From NCBI GenBank assembly GCA_035610365.1, contig CM069432.1:259529177-259593176 (forward strand): a DNA stretch of 64,000 nucleotides, read 5' to 3'. The stretch comes from Aquatica leii. Lineage: Eukaryota; Arthropoda; Insecta; Coleoptera; Lampyridae. The position numbers were made by a program, and so were the translations under genes. How positions within the stretch are numbered: the stretch's first letter is position 1; every line of letters begins with the position of its first letter. The notes under the pieces were generated by a model. It searched no databases. It was not told the origin of the DNA and was given only the letters and a program-made list of their open reading frames with translations. Shown one piece after another: positions 42,840 to 53,577 of the stretch.

Positions 42840-44400
42840 TGTCCTCCATATTTTTAATGCGGTTACATTTTCGCGCGAAATCCAGCCGATATTTTTTTAT
42901 AAATTAATTGCAAGATTCTTGAACTTCTTCAGACATTTGTCTAATTTGTAGAATTGAAGCTTTAAGAATCGTGCTGCTGTGAAGTAGAATCTTGTGCACC
43001 GTAGTTGGCATACAAAACCAGGGATACAACTGCACATACAAACGAGTCGTTTTTATGCAATATTTCTCGTACTTAGGAACATTAATATCAAAGCCGCATG
43101 AAAAAACTTGTAAGATGACGTGAAACCTTTTAATCAACGACTGGTTTAACCCAGTAATCGCTGCAGTAATTTTAACATTTTCGAAAAAACGACGCGCGGT
43201 GTTTCCGTCATTTGAACTTCTATATCTTTATTTAGCCATATCTACCAATAGCCCCAACTGTTGACAAAATCCTTTCTGAATGTTTTTTTTTGCGAATTTC
43301 GACCTTTAATTTATCTTCGCCGTCATTTTGACATAATTTGTATGCAAGGTGCAAAAGGCACTCAAAAAAACGAATCCCGGCATGCAAACTGGAAATCCTA
43401 AATTGCAAATGCTGATCATTTATGTTTTTTTAACGTGCCATCAATATCGTTAAATTGTTTTGATGTGCATTTGCAAAGGTAGCATCTCGTACTTGAAGAT
43501 ATGCAGGTCAAGAAATTACAAACTTTTCCATCGATCATAGTGAGCAATAATTTGTATGTAACATTGAGTTCTCTTCCGCCAACAATTGTTTGAAACGGTG
43601 TTAAATCCCGCTCTTTGTTCATTGTCATTGACTATAAATCTGGTATATACAGTAGTTTTGTGTAAAAATTCGATCTTTAATGGCAGACAAAATCGAGAAG
43701 ATGAAAGACGCTGATGTTTCCAAATGACGATATTTTTGTGTGTCGACTTCTTAAAAGACAAAAGCTGAAGAGGCACAATAAACACAAAAAATATATATGC
43801 GTCGGTTTTGATGCCATGAGGATTGTCATCAAATTTTTGCTTAAAAGTGCTTTGTCTCGAAGTACTGTCGAATCCCCACTTACAAATTAACATCGCAAAC
43901 ATCATCAAGGAAGCTGAAAATTACATCTTTTTGGACCCGCAAAATTCTTTTGACCGTGTAATCGAGCAGTGCTTGAAGTTTCACTTCAGCACTCCTTTCT
44001 GTAATTCGCATATTTACAGCAGAGTGGTAACACTCTTTCTTGGCGTGCAAAATGTTCTTGTATGACGGATATAATTTGCAGTTATGACTGATGCTCGCAG
44101 CTCTAATGGTGTTATACATATTCTTTGATAATTGACTCTCGATAATAAGTGATATAGCCTCATCTCTGGATAATTGTTTTTTGTGAACAACATTCAAGGA
44201 ATCTTTGTGCCTCGTTGTTGTGCTTGGACTCTCTTCAGCAATCTGCTTTACCACCTTTGGTGATCCACGTTCCCAGCATTTCGAAAACTCATTTAGAACG
44301 CGTAGGCCAGCTTGTCGATTTCGTTTTGGTTTCGCACGGTCTGCGTTCTCCTCCTTTTTGTCCCCTTACTGCAAGCCCCAAAACCGACAGATGAACGCCC
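42840..44400 (-). pseudogene. RAG1/Transib-type transposase remnant
   Basis: Minus-strand blocks in order: NRQAGLRVLNEFSKCWERGS; LSRDEAISLIIESQLSKNMY (about 44170); RITERSAEVKLQALLDYTVK (about 44010); CKWGFDSTSRQSTFKQKFDD, holding the expected first catalytic Asp (about 43875); RFCLPLKIEFLHKTT; YKLLLTMIDGKVCNFLTCIS then CYLC (about 43550-43470), the zinc-binding pair seen in RAG1; SSLHAGIRFFECLLH (about 43340); an NGN-like SNDGNTARRFF; IKRFHVILQVFSCG; and MPTTVHKILLH...QMSEEVQESCN (about 43010-42905), matching the RAG1 HKTLAH...SEGNESGNK region with the catalytic Glu. The second catalytic Asp is not visible. Frameshifts break it into four frames. Other members of this wide family exist as repeats in insects. 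Confidence 0.58.
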
Positions 44401-44458
44401 TGCAGCACGTTCAGATGTATTCTCAGCTGTTGCGTAATAATCAAATCTAACACCAGGG

Positions 44459-44882
44459 GCATAAAAAACTACTTAGTTTTTCTTTATGGCGACGTTTCGT
44501 GCACTAAATGCGCACTTGTTCAGACAACTGCAATTTATTATGGTAAGTACACAACTATCTAATCAAATAAGTTAACAGTAACTAATTACAGACATAAACA
44601 GAACAACACTTAACGTAAGAACTTACGTTGAATATTTGCGCAATTACTCCGAACACGTCCTAAATGTAATTAACAAAAATGGAATTACTAACAGTCAATG
44701 ATTAAAATCAATAAATAAGTATAAATAATAAATGACAATTACAATTAAACATGGAGAACAAACACTATGATATGTATAATCGAACATTTATTACAGGTTA
44801 CCTGCCTGCAGTGGCCTGAAGAAGTTCACATTTAGTGCACGAAACGTCGCTATAAAGAAAAACTGAGTAGTTTTTTATGTCC
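44459..44882. mobile_element. MITE with ~55-bp inverted arms holding hammerhead-like cores
   Basis: CATAAAAAACTACTTAGTTT continuing to GCGACGTTTCGTGCACTAAA at the left is the reverse complement of the right end with about three changes. The 424-bp unit has no ORF. On the plus strand the right arm reads CCTGAAGAAGTTCACATTTA then GTGCACGAAACGTCGC. This contains CTGAAGA and CGAAAC separated by a stem, the layout of a hammerhead core. The left arm carries the same on the minus strand, with CTGAACA. The flanking target duplication is unclear. Confidence 0.75.
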
Positions 44883-46356
44883 CTCCTTTAACGAAGAATT
44901 CAATATTGTTAATTAAAGTTAAATAAGGAGGATAAAGAAACCGTACCACTGACATGCATCCTCTGGTGTTGTTATAACTGTGCGAATTTTATGAAAAAGT
45001 TTTCGCAAGGCACTTTTTCGCATTACTAAGTAATTATGTATAAATATCTTCTTTTCATCTATTTGTTGTCGTTGGTATTAATAATATTCACAATTAATAT
45101 TAAAAATTAATTTCATGATTTTAATATTACATTATTTTAATGTAATTACAATTATAACTGTAATGCAATTATACTATTATTATTACTTTATACATTTTTA
45201 ATCAATATTTTTACTACTTTACTGATTAATTATAATTACATTAACTGAAAAGTAACGCTGATTTGTAAAGTATGTACCTATTGCAATGACTTTTTCAACT
45301 TTTTTACAAAACACTGAATTAAACAAAAATGTGCAAACTTGTGCTGCTTCTGTCACTTTCACGTTATTTAAAAATAGTTAAATAATACGGAAAAACTTTT
45401 TAGAGAGTGGGATCTCGTAGGACTTTTCTCCAAATCAAAGACTGGTTCTAGAGACTTTTGACCACCTTTTTGGCATTTGGAACCACTGTGAAAATTGTGT
45501 TGCCAAACTATTAAACTACGAAAAACCAAACAAAAACACAATTTATAACATTAAACGCGATGTCAACTATAGAAGACTTTTTTTAGTAAAAATGCCAATC
45601 ACGCCTATCTGTTACTCCAGGCTCTGAAGATGTCCAAAGCGACGTGTGACAAAAGTTCAGCTTGTAAGATATCGACAAAATCCTGAATAGAAAATTGTAA
45701 TACTTTTCCGTAATAACAACTTCTGCACTTTACATAATACTAATAAGACTACATATGGTGTGACTTTATCTTCGGCGAAGATTTGTAAAGAAATGTTTGT
45801 ATTAAAACTTTTTTATTTGTATCAACTTTTTTCCTAACTTTTCAAAAATTGTATAAAAGTAGCATGATAAAACAAAAAAATGTAATACAATTTTTCATTT
45901 GCAAATAAAAAAATAACGAGAGATTTAAAAACACTATTGCCATATTTTTTCAACGCTTCTAACAAAAGCTTCAGTTGAAAACAATTAGAAGTGCCTAGTC
46001 GCAATAATAAGAAAATAAGTTTAAAAAATACCCGAAGTAATTCAATTTTACAACTAAATTTTTAATTAACAAAATAATAATTAAAAAAAATCTATTTATT
46101 AATCTATAACTAAAACTGCTCAAAAATGGCATGAATAGTAAATTCTACATAAAAACGAAAAGAAACATGAATCTCAATTCTAGTTTTTTAAAAGTTGTAA
46201 CCACAAATTATAAAAAACACGTGGTTTACTTTAATAACACTATACCAAAGTATTAAAAAAAATAATTTTTACGTAATTAGATCCTTCAGGAAAGATCCCC
46301 AACAAATTCAATAATTCATCGACCATGCAGGATATGTTTAAATGTTTATAACAAAC
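44883..46356. other. AT-rich sequence 3' of the dac-like exon
   Basis: No coding region could be supported on either strand. If the exon at 46357-46626 is terminal, part of this could be its 3' UTR: an AATAAA lies on the minus strand near 46094. A weak CTGAAGATGTCC...CGACGTG motif at about 45626-45650 recalls the hammerhead-like repeats but lacks the GAAAC box. Confidence 0.4.
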
Positions 46357-46626
46357 CTGAATAATTTTGCCAAAAAGCAGCTCCCGTATTCATGAGATCG
46401 ACTCCAGCGTAACCCCAAGGTTTTACGTCTGGAGGTGGCGGTTCTCTCATATTTTGGTTAAAAGCAGTCGTAGGACTTTCGACACGTTCTTTTTCCGAAT
46501 GCTCGTTACGTTCCGTTCTTTCTCTATCGTTCGTTACGCCTTGGTTCGATGTGGGATTGTTGATGGTTTTATTAGTCGTACGTTGTTGCTGCTGTTGCTG
46601 CGTTTCCGTCTGCTGCGCCAATTTAT
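46357..46626 (-). CDS. dac: dac-like exon (C-terminal region), downstream exon
   Basis: On the minus strand a TTTGTTACAG acceptor precedes ATAAATTG. The two leading bases complete a codon begun in the exon at 60400-60543, giving IIN then DKLAQQTE, which parallels the RVLND/RMLKD stretch right after the coiled coil of DACH proteins. A glutamine run follows (TETQQQQQQRTTNK), then a polar low-complexity part, and finally PPPPDVKPWGYAGVDLMNTG and AAFWQNYS. The frame can either end at the TAA at 46346-46348 or use the donor CAG/GTTTGT at 46357/46356; I chose the donor because the phase stays open (one base left over). Dachshund is a nuclear transcriptional cofactor of the retinal-determination network. 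The exon is intact. Confidence 0.72.
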
Positions 46627-46694
46627 CTGTAACAAAAACAAACACGCTTGATATTTGTTCCCCTCGACTTCAAATATTGAAATGTTTCTTAATG

Positions 46695-46790
46695 AGTCTG
46701 TTAGTACAAGGCGAATGTCTTGTAATGTGTTGAGATCAATCCGAAGTTAGAATCCCGCAGGGTAAAAGTGGCAGGGGTTCGAACCCCGTG
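46695..46790 (+). repeat. tRNA-like (Pol III box) segment in the dac intron
   Basis: GTTCGAACC at about 46778 is a perfect B box inside a good T-arm (CAGGGGTTCGAACCCCGTG). About 75 bases upstream TTAGTACAAGGCG resembles an A box. The remaining cloverleaf is poor. It is likely a SINE or tRNA pseudogene. It lies within about 170 bases of the dac exon acceptor. Confidence 0.5.
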
Positions 46791-46799
46791 TATAACTAC

Positions 46800-47555
46800 G
46801 TAAGCTGATTGACAGCTTAAACTTACTGAACAACCGGAATCTATCCAAAGCAGCACACTCGATCATTTAACATTTTCTAATACCAAAGATTAGCGCCGTC
46901 TTAACACGAAGTCGAAGTTTTGATCTTAACTAACTAATAAGACTCACTTCGTCTTGTCTAATTTTTTTTTCCAAACTAAAATAAAATTGTCGGTTTGCTA
47001 TTTATTAACAATGGCGGTGGTTTAAATTACTTAAAGTTCCCTCAAGCTTCAACCAACTATCAATATTCAATATTAACGCGTCAATTTTAAAATAATTTCT
47101 TTCCTTGTTCTCACACTATGTTGGGTGAGATGTAATTGCCGTATAATTATTTTCCCAAGCACATCAAACATGTCAAGGTACAAGCATAAATGCCCACGCA
47201 AATTGAACGCTTTATTCTTTATGTTATTTGATTTCATAAATTATCGTCCTTTTCCATTTTGCAAAACTTGTGATTTAACACAATAACTTTTCAGGTTTAA
47301 ACCAAAAATTTAGGACAAGGCAAAGATATGATATTACCTTAAATAAAGAGTAAACAAACTTTTATGTAAAAATTTAATGAAAACTGAAGTACTTGGAAAA
47401 AATCAATCAATTTGAAGTACTAATAAACCACACCAGTAAAGAAATTCAACATGTCGCGATATACAATAACGTCTGGTGTTTTATTTTCTATATTCCAATA
47501 ATTTGATCCTAACTTTTGGTATGTGTTTTGAAACATATTTATTTTACGAAACCAA
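46800..47555. other. dac intron, no further feature
   Basis: AT-rich intronic sequence. Nothing supportable besides the splice context. Confidence 0.5.
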
Positions 47556-47654
47556 ATTTCAACGTCTTGTAATAGCGAAGGCTTCCACGGCCGTAATCTA
47601 TACTAACATTAGAATTTCTTCCAGGTTTGGACCGTGTCATTGTTGTTGTAACCG

Positions 47655-47712
47655 AAGTTGCCAACGTTTCGCCCCCTTTCGTAACGGGCTTCATCAGGGA
47701 GTGAGATAAATC
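47655..47712 (-). ncRNA. Hammerhead ribozyme core in pLTR (Penelope copy 3, left end)
   Basis: On the minus strand: CTCC CTGATGAAGCCC, GTTACGAAAG, GGGGCGAAACGTTGGCAAC. Both conserved boxes are intact and stem II (GCCC/GGGC) is perfect. It is the partner of the motif at 49076-49135 in inverted orientation. Confidence 0.8.
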
Positions 47713-47869
47713 GCAAAACTCAAACAAGCAACCGAAATCTAACTAAGAACTTCTCAAAAGTTAGGTTATGCACTTGTGAAACAAGCCATAATCTAAACTC
47801 TGAAAAGCTAAGAAAGAAAACGATAACTTGAAAAAGCAAACGAAAATGTAACAAAGAACCACTACCGAG

Positions 47870-48960
47870 TTAGGTAATCAAGTTGTGAACCAAGCCAGAT
47901 TCTAAACTCCGTAGAAGTGACTTAAGAAAAAATAGTCTCCGCATATAAAGAAAAGGATCGTCACGGATGGTTAAGCTTGACTCTGATTGGAATACGGTTG
48001 ATAAGGGGCGTGTTTTCGATACATGACTAATAACCGAGAACCAAAGAGGGGATAGTTCAAAACCATGACCGCGATTGAAGTTATTGGGGTGTTTGATCAT
48101 TTCTATGCTTTCTCGGAATTTCCTGTTGAAAAAGAATGGAGATTTGGCAATCAACGAAACATCAAAATCTATCTTGTGACCTGTAGTGAAATGATGTTCA
48201 GCAACCGCAGACTTGGAAATATACCGTTTCCTTATATAACGATCATGTTCTGAATTGCGAGTAATGACGGAACGACCGGTTTCACCAATGTAGACTAAAC
48301 CACAAGAACAAGGAATTTGGTCTACACCTTGAGATGAAAGTGTAAGAAATTTGTCTTTGGAAGAAGGAAGAATCTGAGAAATTTTGCCTGTCGAGTTAAA
48401 TATGGGTTTCATACCATTCTTACGAAGGAGTTTCCCTATTTGATTTATAACCTTGTGAATGTACGGTAAAAAGGCCAATTTCTGGTTGGATTCGGGAGTA
48501 GAAATGTCCTTAAGTAATCGAATACGTGGATGTAGACGACGATTAATAACTCTATGAATATCTCGCTTTACATAACCATTGTTCACTAAGGTTCTAGTAA
48601 GATGACGGAGTTCCGAGTCTAGATTCTCAGGTTGACAAATAGAAAAAGCACGATGAACCAAAGATTCAATAACAGAACGTTTCTGTGCAGGATGATGATG
48701 AGACGAAGCATGAAGGTATCTGTTCGTATAGGTGGGTTTGCGATAAACAGAATGGCCCAGAAGTCCGTCGGGCTTACGAGTCACAAGAACGTCAAGAAAT
48801 GGAAAAGAATCATTACTTTCAATTTCCATAGTAAATTTGATATCTAAGTGTTGATTGTTAAGATGATCAAGAAACTTAGACAATTCAAGATGACCATGAG
48901 ACTAAACAATAAACGTATCGTCAACATACCTAAACCACACTTTAGGTTTTAATATTGATG
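47870..48960 (-). pseudogene. Penelope RT end plus GIY-YIG nuclease, long open frame
   Basis: A 337-codon open frame (48883-47870) starts just after the RT palm (upstream, KVWFRYVDDTF-like sequence is at about 48945-48900, with a stop). It holds FLDHLNNQHLDIKFTMEIES, LDVLVTRKPDG, YRKPTYTNRYLHASSHHHPA and LVHRAFSICQPENLDSELRH. The GIY-YIG domain is GVDQIPCSCGLVYIGETGRS, with ITRNSEHD, KSAVAEHHFTTGH and RKFRESIEMIKH. GVY is changed to GVD at the first motif. The polypeptide lacks its RT half, so it is a truncated gene. The ATG is internal. Confidence 0.9.
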
Positions 48961-49075
48961 ATTTCAAAGCAACCGTTTCAAAGGATTTAGATTATGGCTT
49001 GTTTCACAAGTAGATAACCTAACTTTTAAGAAGTTCTTAGTTAGATTTCGGTTCCTTTTTTGAGTTTTGCGATTT

Positions 49076-49135
49076 ATCTCACGCCCTGATGAAACCCCTT
49101 ACGAAAGTGGGCGAAACGTTGGCAACTTCGGTTAC
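49076..49135 (+). ncRNA. Hammerhead ribozyme core in pLTR (Penelope copy 3, right end)
   Basis: The sequence reads CGCC CTGATGA, then ACCCCTTACGAAAGTGGGC as stem-loop II, then GAAACGTTGGC. CTGATGA and GAAA are the complete conserved boxes. Stem I can form between GCC before the first box and GGC after ACGTT. Stem III is minimal (ACGT), as reported for Penelope hammerheads, which act as dimers. Confidence 0.8.
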
Positions 49136-49289
49136 AACAACAATGACACGGTCCAAACCCGGAAGACATTCTAATGTTAGTATTTCAACGTCTTGTTTAG
49201 TATTGAACTTACTATCCTTTCTGCAAATGTACATACAAAATCAAATATTTAGTTTTTATTCATTATACACGAACTTAATATTTACCATA

Positions 49290-51186
49290 ATCTGGGGTTA
49301 CTTGAGATACAAGGTTTTTGCCAATAACTTTCACAAAAAAATACATTTGCAATTCAACTGTACCTATTTTTGCAAAGTTGTTAATGGATTTTTGGGAGTC
49401 TCAAATTACTTAAGGATTGGGATCATTTGAAACATTGACTATGACTATGACATCTTGAGACATTTGGCAATAATGACTTCGCAAATAAAAGAACACAAAA
49501 TAATATCCAGGTTGGTAATTGATGTAGGTAACTACAAATGGATATCTCCACAAAAAAATGGCGCCTTCTACTAATAGATCGAGAATCCAGGATTCTAACA
49601 ATCTGCTCGAATCCACATCAGTATACACAAAATTTCGTGAGGACTCTTTGTAGCACCGTAGAGAATTAATTTATTTGATTTTTTAGCTACAAATTTTTTA
49701 TGACACATTTTTCTCGTTCCTTCGTTGTATGCAAGCTTAACAAAGATGAAGATTTTTTCTTTGAGATCTTTCTTGGTAGGTGCGTGTTCTAGTGCACTAT
49801 GTTGCTCGTCTCAGGAGAAAGCATCAGTATCATTAGATGGTTGCTGCCCAACCTGTAGCTCGCCAGAATGGAAGTGATTCTATATCAGCTTCAACTTTTT
49901 CATTAGCGGATCTTCGATTATTTCGAAAAACATCAGCGGACACAGCTTGTCTCTTTCTTCTAAATGACTAAGTTGTAAGTAGTAGGTTTTTATGATTTGT
50001 TCAAATGCATTTTCCGTATTCCATATGATGTTGTTCTTATCACATTTCTGGATGCTTCTTACTGGAAGATGTGGCAAAGATATTGCCAACAATTGCTTTT
50101 TTGCCGTTTTTGACATCAAACCAATTAGATTTTGAACGATTATAGAAGCAGTTATCAGATCCACCTTTTAACTATTCTGTGTCTAGATTTTTGGTTTTGT
50201 GTACCACACAGGATGGAAATACATTGCCTGAGGCGTTCACGGTGAACATAACAAAGGCATAGCTATAAGCATTAACACCATTTTTACACCACGACGGACA
50301 ACTACTTTTATCTGTCCTGGATCATCGGTTAGATTAGTCTCGTCGTAACTCAGAAGGTTATCAGGAATGAAACCATAGTTAATTTCAACATGTGTAACGT
50401 CCTTACAACAGTCTTTTATATTTTGTACCAATCTAACAGTCAATAGTTTATGCCTCTTTAAGAATTGTTTTGCTCAACCCTCACCAGGTAAATTGTCATG
50501 GATTATCTTCACTACGACACCTTTGCAAGTGAGATAGCTCTTCACCATAATTCGAATATCCATGTTTTTGAGAGGATAACCCCATTTAGCAGCTGTTATT
50601 ATAGACTTTTCTTTGAGTTGACTCAAAACAGTTTGCCTCCCAGGTTTTATAACATTTAGTTCACCAAACTTCCTACTTAATGTTGCCCTTGGAACCCCAT
50701 ATTATTCTTCAGCTTCGCGAAGAGACAAAGTGCCATTGACAACCTGCTCTAAAGCTTGTTGAAGGTTTTTGTCTAGATAATTCAAATGCCTTGGTGTTGT
50801 CTTTTATCAAGTCACCTTCAGAACTATTTCTGTATACACTATCTTGCAGGGAAAAAAATAGTTTTCACCTTGAAGTCTCTTAGGATATAGGTTCAACAAA
50901 AGATGATTGTGAAGTTTTTAAAATACTGCAGGTCTTGGACACGGCAAATGAAACAACTACAATTAGCATCAAACTTGAAACAATTATATTAGTATTCTGA
51001 CAATTACTTTAGGTTACGTAGAAGTTTAACAACTGATACTACATGAAGAACCTAGCTTAAATTTAGGAAACTAGTAATACTTCGATAAAAGTTGTAAGAT
51101 TTATGCATAGATGCAAGTAGTAACTTGAAATTATTAAAATTAACAGTATTCCCAAGTTACTTTAGCTGTCTCAAGTAACCCCAGAT
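49290..51186 (-). mobile_element. pogo-like transposon copy 3, deletion derivative
   Basis: TA at 49288-49289 and 51187-51188 flanks TIRs ATCTGGGGTTACTTGAGA, identical at both ends; CCA outside the TA also matches on both sides. Coding remnants are on the minus strand. The 1.9 kb length is short for an autonomous pogo element, and the DDE core is incomplete. It lies in the dac intron, on the same strand as the gene. Confidence 0.88.
49870..50800 (-). pseudogene. pogo-like transposase remnant (copy 3)
   Basis: From about 50770 the minus strand reads ALEQVVNGTLSLREAEE.YG, a psq-type helix-turn-helix, then LSRKFGKLNVIKPGRQTVLS and AAKWGYPLKNMDIRIMVKSY. The catalytic start is preserved as LLSYDETNLTDDPGQ (about 50360-50315), with the first Asp. 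The second and third acids are deleted. The C-terminal part (50164-49880) carries HLPVRSIQKCDKNN and FEQIIKTYYLQLSHLEERDK. It is clearly non-functional. Confidence 0.8.
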
Positions 51187-51188
51187 TA

Positions 51189-52399
51189 TGGAACTTTTAT
51201 ACACACGTCAAAACTCACTGACAGAATCTTCCACACGACACTGACATAAATTTTGCGATTTGCTGTTTTAATTACGATTAGTTTAATAATTATCGTTGAT
51301 TGATTTCTAATCCAAAATAAAAATTTGTTATAGTTTACCAGACTCCCCAAATAGTTTATTACAACCTTGTTGGTTTTTTTTAAACTCCTATTTTACAATT
51401 TTTTAGTATAAAAATCTTTTTTAATAAGATTGTCAATATCTTCAAATAGTATTGGTCTAAGAAAAATAGTAATGACCAAAATCGATCTTAGTCTTGCAAA
51501 ACAAATACCAAGAACGATATGGCGCGACCATCTGCAAGACCAATTGTTTTGCAAGACACAACTGCAAGATTTCGGAAAGACCCAGACCAAATTGCAAGAG
51601 TCTTGAAAAAAATGTAACCGGTTGAAATATTAAATTCTAATTTAATACTATCTAATGACAAGAAATTTCGATAAATTCGATATTAATAATAGGACGGTGT
51701 AAAAATGCAAGACTGCAAAAATTTTGAGAGCGAACAAGACTTAAGATTGTACGACCAAGAGCAAGACTAAATGTGCAATACCAAAACATAAACCAAGACC
51801 AAGACCTATGTGGTCTTGATTTTACGTTTGATCTAAAGATAAATTTGCACAATGGCGAATGTGAAATCAAAACATTGCAAATATGACTTCGATGCAGAAT
51901 AAGAACAATTGATAGAGTGGAAGACTAGTTTTTTAAGTTAGAGTAAGTCTGGTAGAGTTCGACCAGAGGGATAGACGGATAATTGAGCTTATTTGCAAAA
52001 ACGTTAAACAAATGTCACCCGCGTTACTAATTCGACTAATACAAGTCACGTAGCATCAGTCGTGAGAAGCTTAGATAAATAATTGTGATCGATCGACATG
52101 GAAAATTTTCTGTCACTTAGCATCGACTGTAGGGTAGTTTTAAAAAATAATTGTGCATGATAAATCCATGTAAATTATTCTAATTGAAAAACTAGGGAAG
52201 AAGTCACAATAAAAAAGAAAAACAATATCCGTAGTTACATATTGAAATGCAAAGCCCCCATATTGCACACACCATGACAAGAATACGTTTGTTTTCAAAG
52301 AGAATGTCCAGAGATTCTTATGTAACCATGTCGGAAAAATCTACATATATAAAAACTAATATATGTCTTCATTAGTTGAAAACTGAAAACCAATTGCTT
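51189..52399. other. dac intron with a cluster of CAAGAC-type short repeats
   Basis: Between about 51470 and 51820 the hexamer-like motif CAAGAC/GCAAGAC or its complement appears around ten times at irregular spacing, on both strands. The rest is AT-rich without features. Confidence 0.5.
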
Positions 52400-52439
52400 T
52401 GCATACGAACTCTATAACCGTATTAGAGTTTATGGTAAA

Positions 52440-53160
52440 GAATTATCTTGTGTCTACCTGCGCGTACTACACATTTTTAAAGCCGCTAAACCGATATTTC
52501 TCCAAATCATTAAAAATCTACAATGCCTGCGTAAAAACAAATCCTGCAAGAAAATTGGGCAGATTTCAGTTTGATGAACTGTTATGTTGCTTTTAGAGTA
52601 AAACTGCCATATTACAAAATGGTGTGCCCGGATTAGAGCAAGAAACCACACATAATTCATGATGCAAAATTTCTCATCACTAAGTAGTACAGACTTCACA
52701 AACAACGATGTGAAACTCAGCTCCTATGATCTTAAGTCAAGTAGTTTTGATCATGTTGAAAAATTAACTTTTCCGTCTACGAAAGCTATAACACCTAGAT
52801 GAGATGTCTCCTATTCCCAATGTTACGTCTCTGCAAAAGGCGCGCGGACGTCAGTTTACTAGGGTTCTCAATATTCCTGAAAACATCAAGGTTCTGAAGA
52901 AAGAAAACGTCCTCCAACTAAAACGACAGTTCATTGAAACAAAAAAAGAAAGATGCCTATGAAAAATGCAAAACGTTTCTTTAAAATCAGCCTCCTCTCT
53001 AAAAGTTTAGATTCTATAAGTTGTGTACTAGATGATAGCAGTGACAATGATACAGAAAATAATGTTGAGTGCGTAGGCTGTAGGGAAGAGGATTCTAAAA
53101 CTAAACGTAAAAATGAATGGTTGAGTAATTAATGCAAATGGTTCTTCCATTGGAATGTTG
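52440..53160 (+). pseudogene. pogo-like transposase C-terminal fragment (copy 4)
   Basis: The start, YTFLKPLNRYFSKSLKIYNA, is the region of the third catalytic Asp (HTT.LQPLD..FFK.LK.YY) with Asp changed to Asn. NPARKLGRFQFDELLC, AWSKTAI.QNGV-like and FRAR.H traces follow to about 52650. A tail near 53060-53160 contains ECVGCREEDSKTKRKNEW and CKWFFHWN, a decayed PHD-like zinc finger as found at the C-terminus of some insect pogo transposases. The N-terminal two-thirds is missing. Confidence 0.68.
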
Positions 53161-53577
53161 GCGTATAATTCACAGGTACTGACAATCGATGATAGAGGAT
53201 TCCAATCTTTGTTGATGTTCGAAAATCCATAGAGGCCGTTTTTTTATGGAAATAGTCGTCTATGTAATTCTTTTGATATCGTTTTTTTATGTGTTGCTAT
53301 TGTAGTAATGCATTATTCATGGTATCAATATTCGGTTGTCAATCGTACTTAAACTTAAATAAATTCATTCAACCTCACCATAGTTTGGCGATTTTCGGAA
53401 CAAGAAAGAATTGAGGTCCTGATTATTATAAGAGAAACAACAAGAAAACAACAGTCAGTAGGATTAATAAACTTTGAAGCGTCGGAAAATGTCAAAGGTC
53501 TTCTAAAAGTTGGATGACCGGCAATTACCTAACAAGTAAAATTTAACGTTTCTTTAACGATGTATCCTTATTTGTCT

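Larger units (their letters stand above)
47571..49181 (-). mobile_element. Penelope-like element copy 3 with 15-bp target duplication
   Basis: ATTTCAACGTCTTGT occurs at 47556-47570 and 49182-49196, a perfect 15-base target duplication, so both ends are known exactly. The 1.6 kb insert reads on the minus strand from truncated RT coding (about 48960) to a pLTR at its 3' end (47571-47945). The other end (48990-49181) is a second pLTR piece in the opposite orientation, giving an inverted-repeat arrangement. The insertion is in the dac intron. It is the youngest-looking of the three Penelope copies. Confidence 0.93.

Noticed and set aside
43416-44450. Plus-strand frames at 43823-44065 and 44205-44450
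   Set aside because: They are antisense to the RAG1-like transposase remnant and have no domain of their own.
45600-45670. Possible hammerhead (CTGAAGATGTCC ... CGACGTG)
   Set aside because: Box 1 is present but the GAAA box is missing and stem I cannot be drawn.
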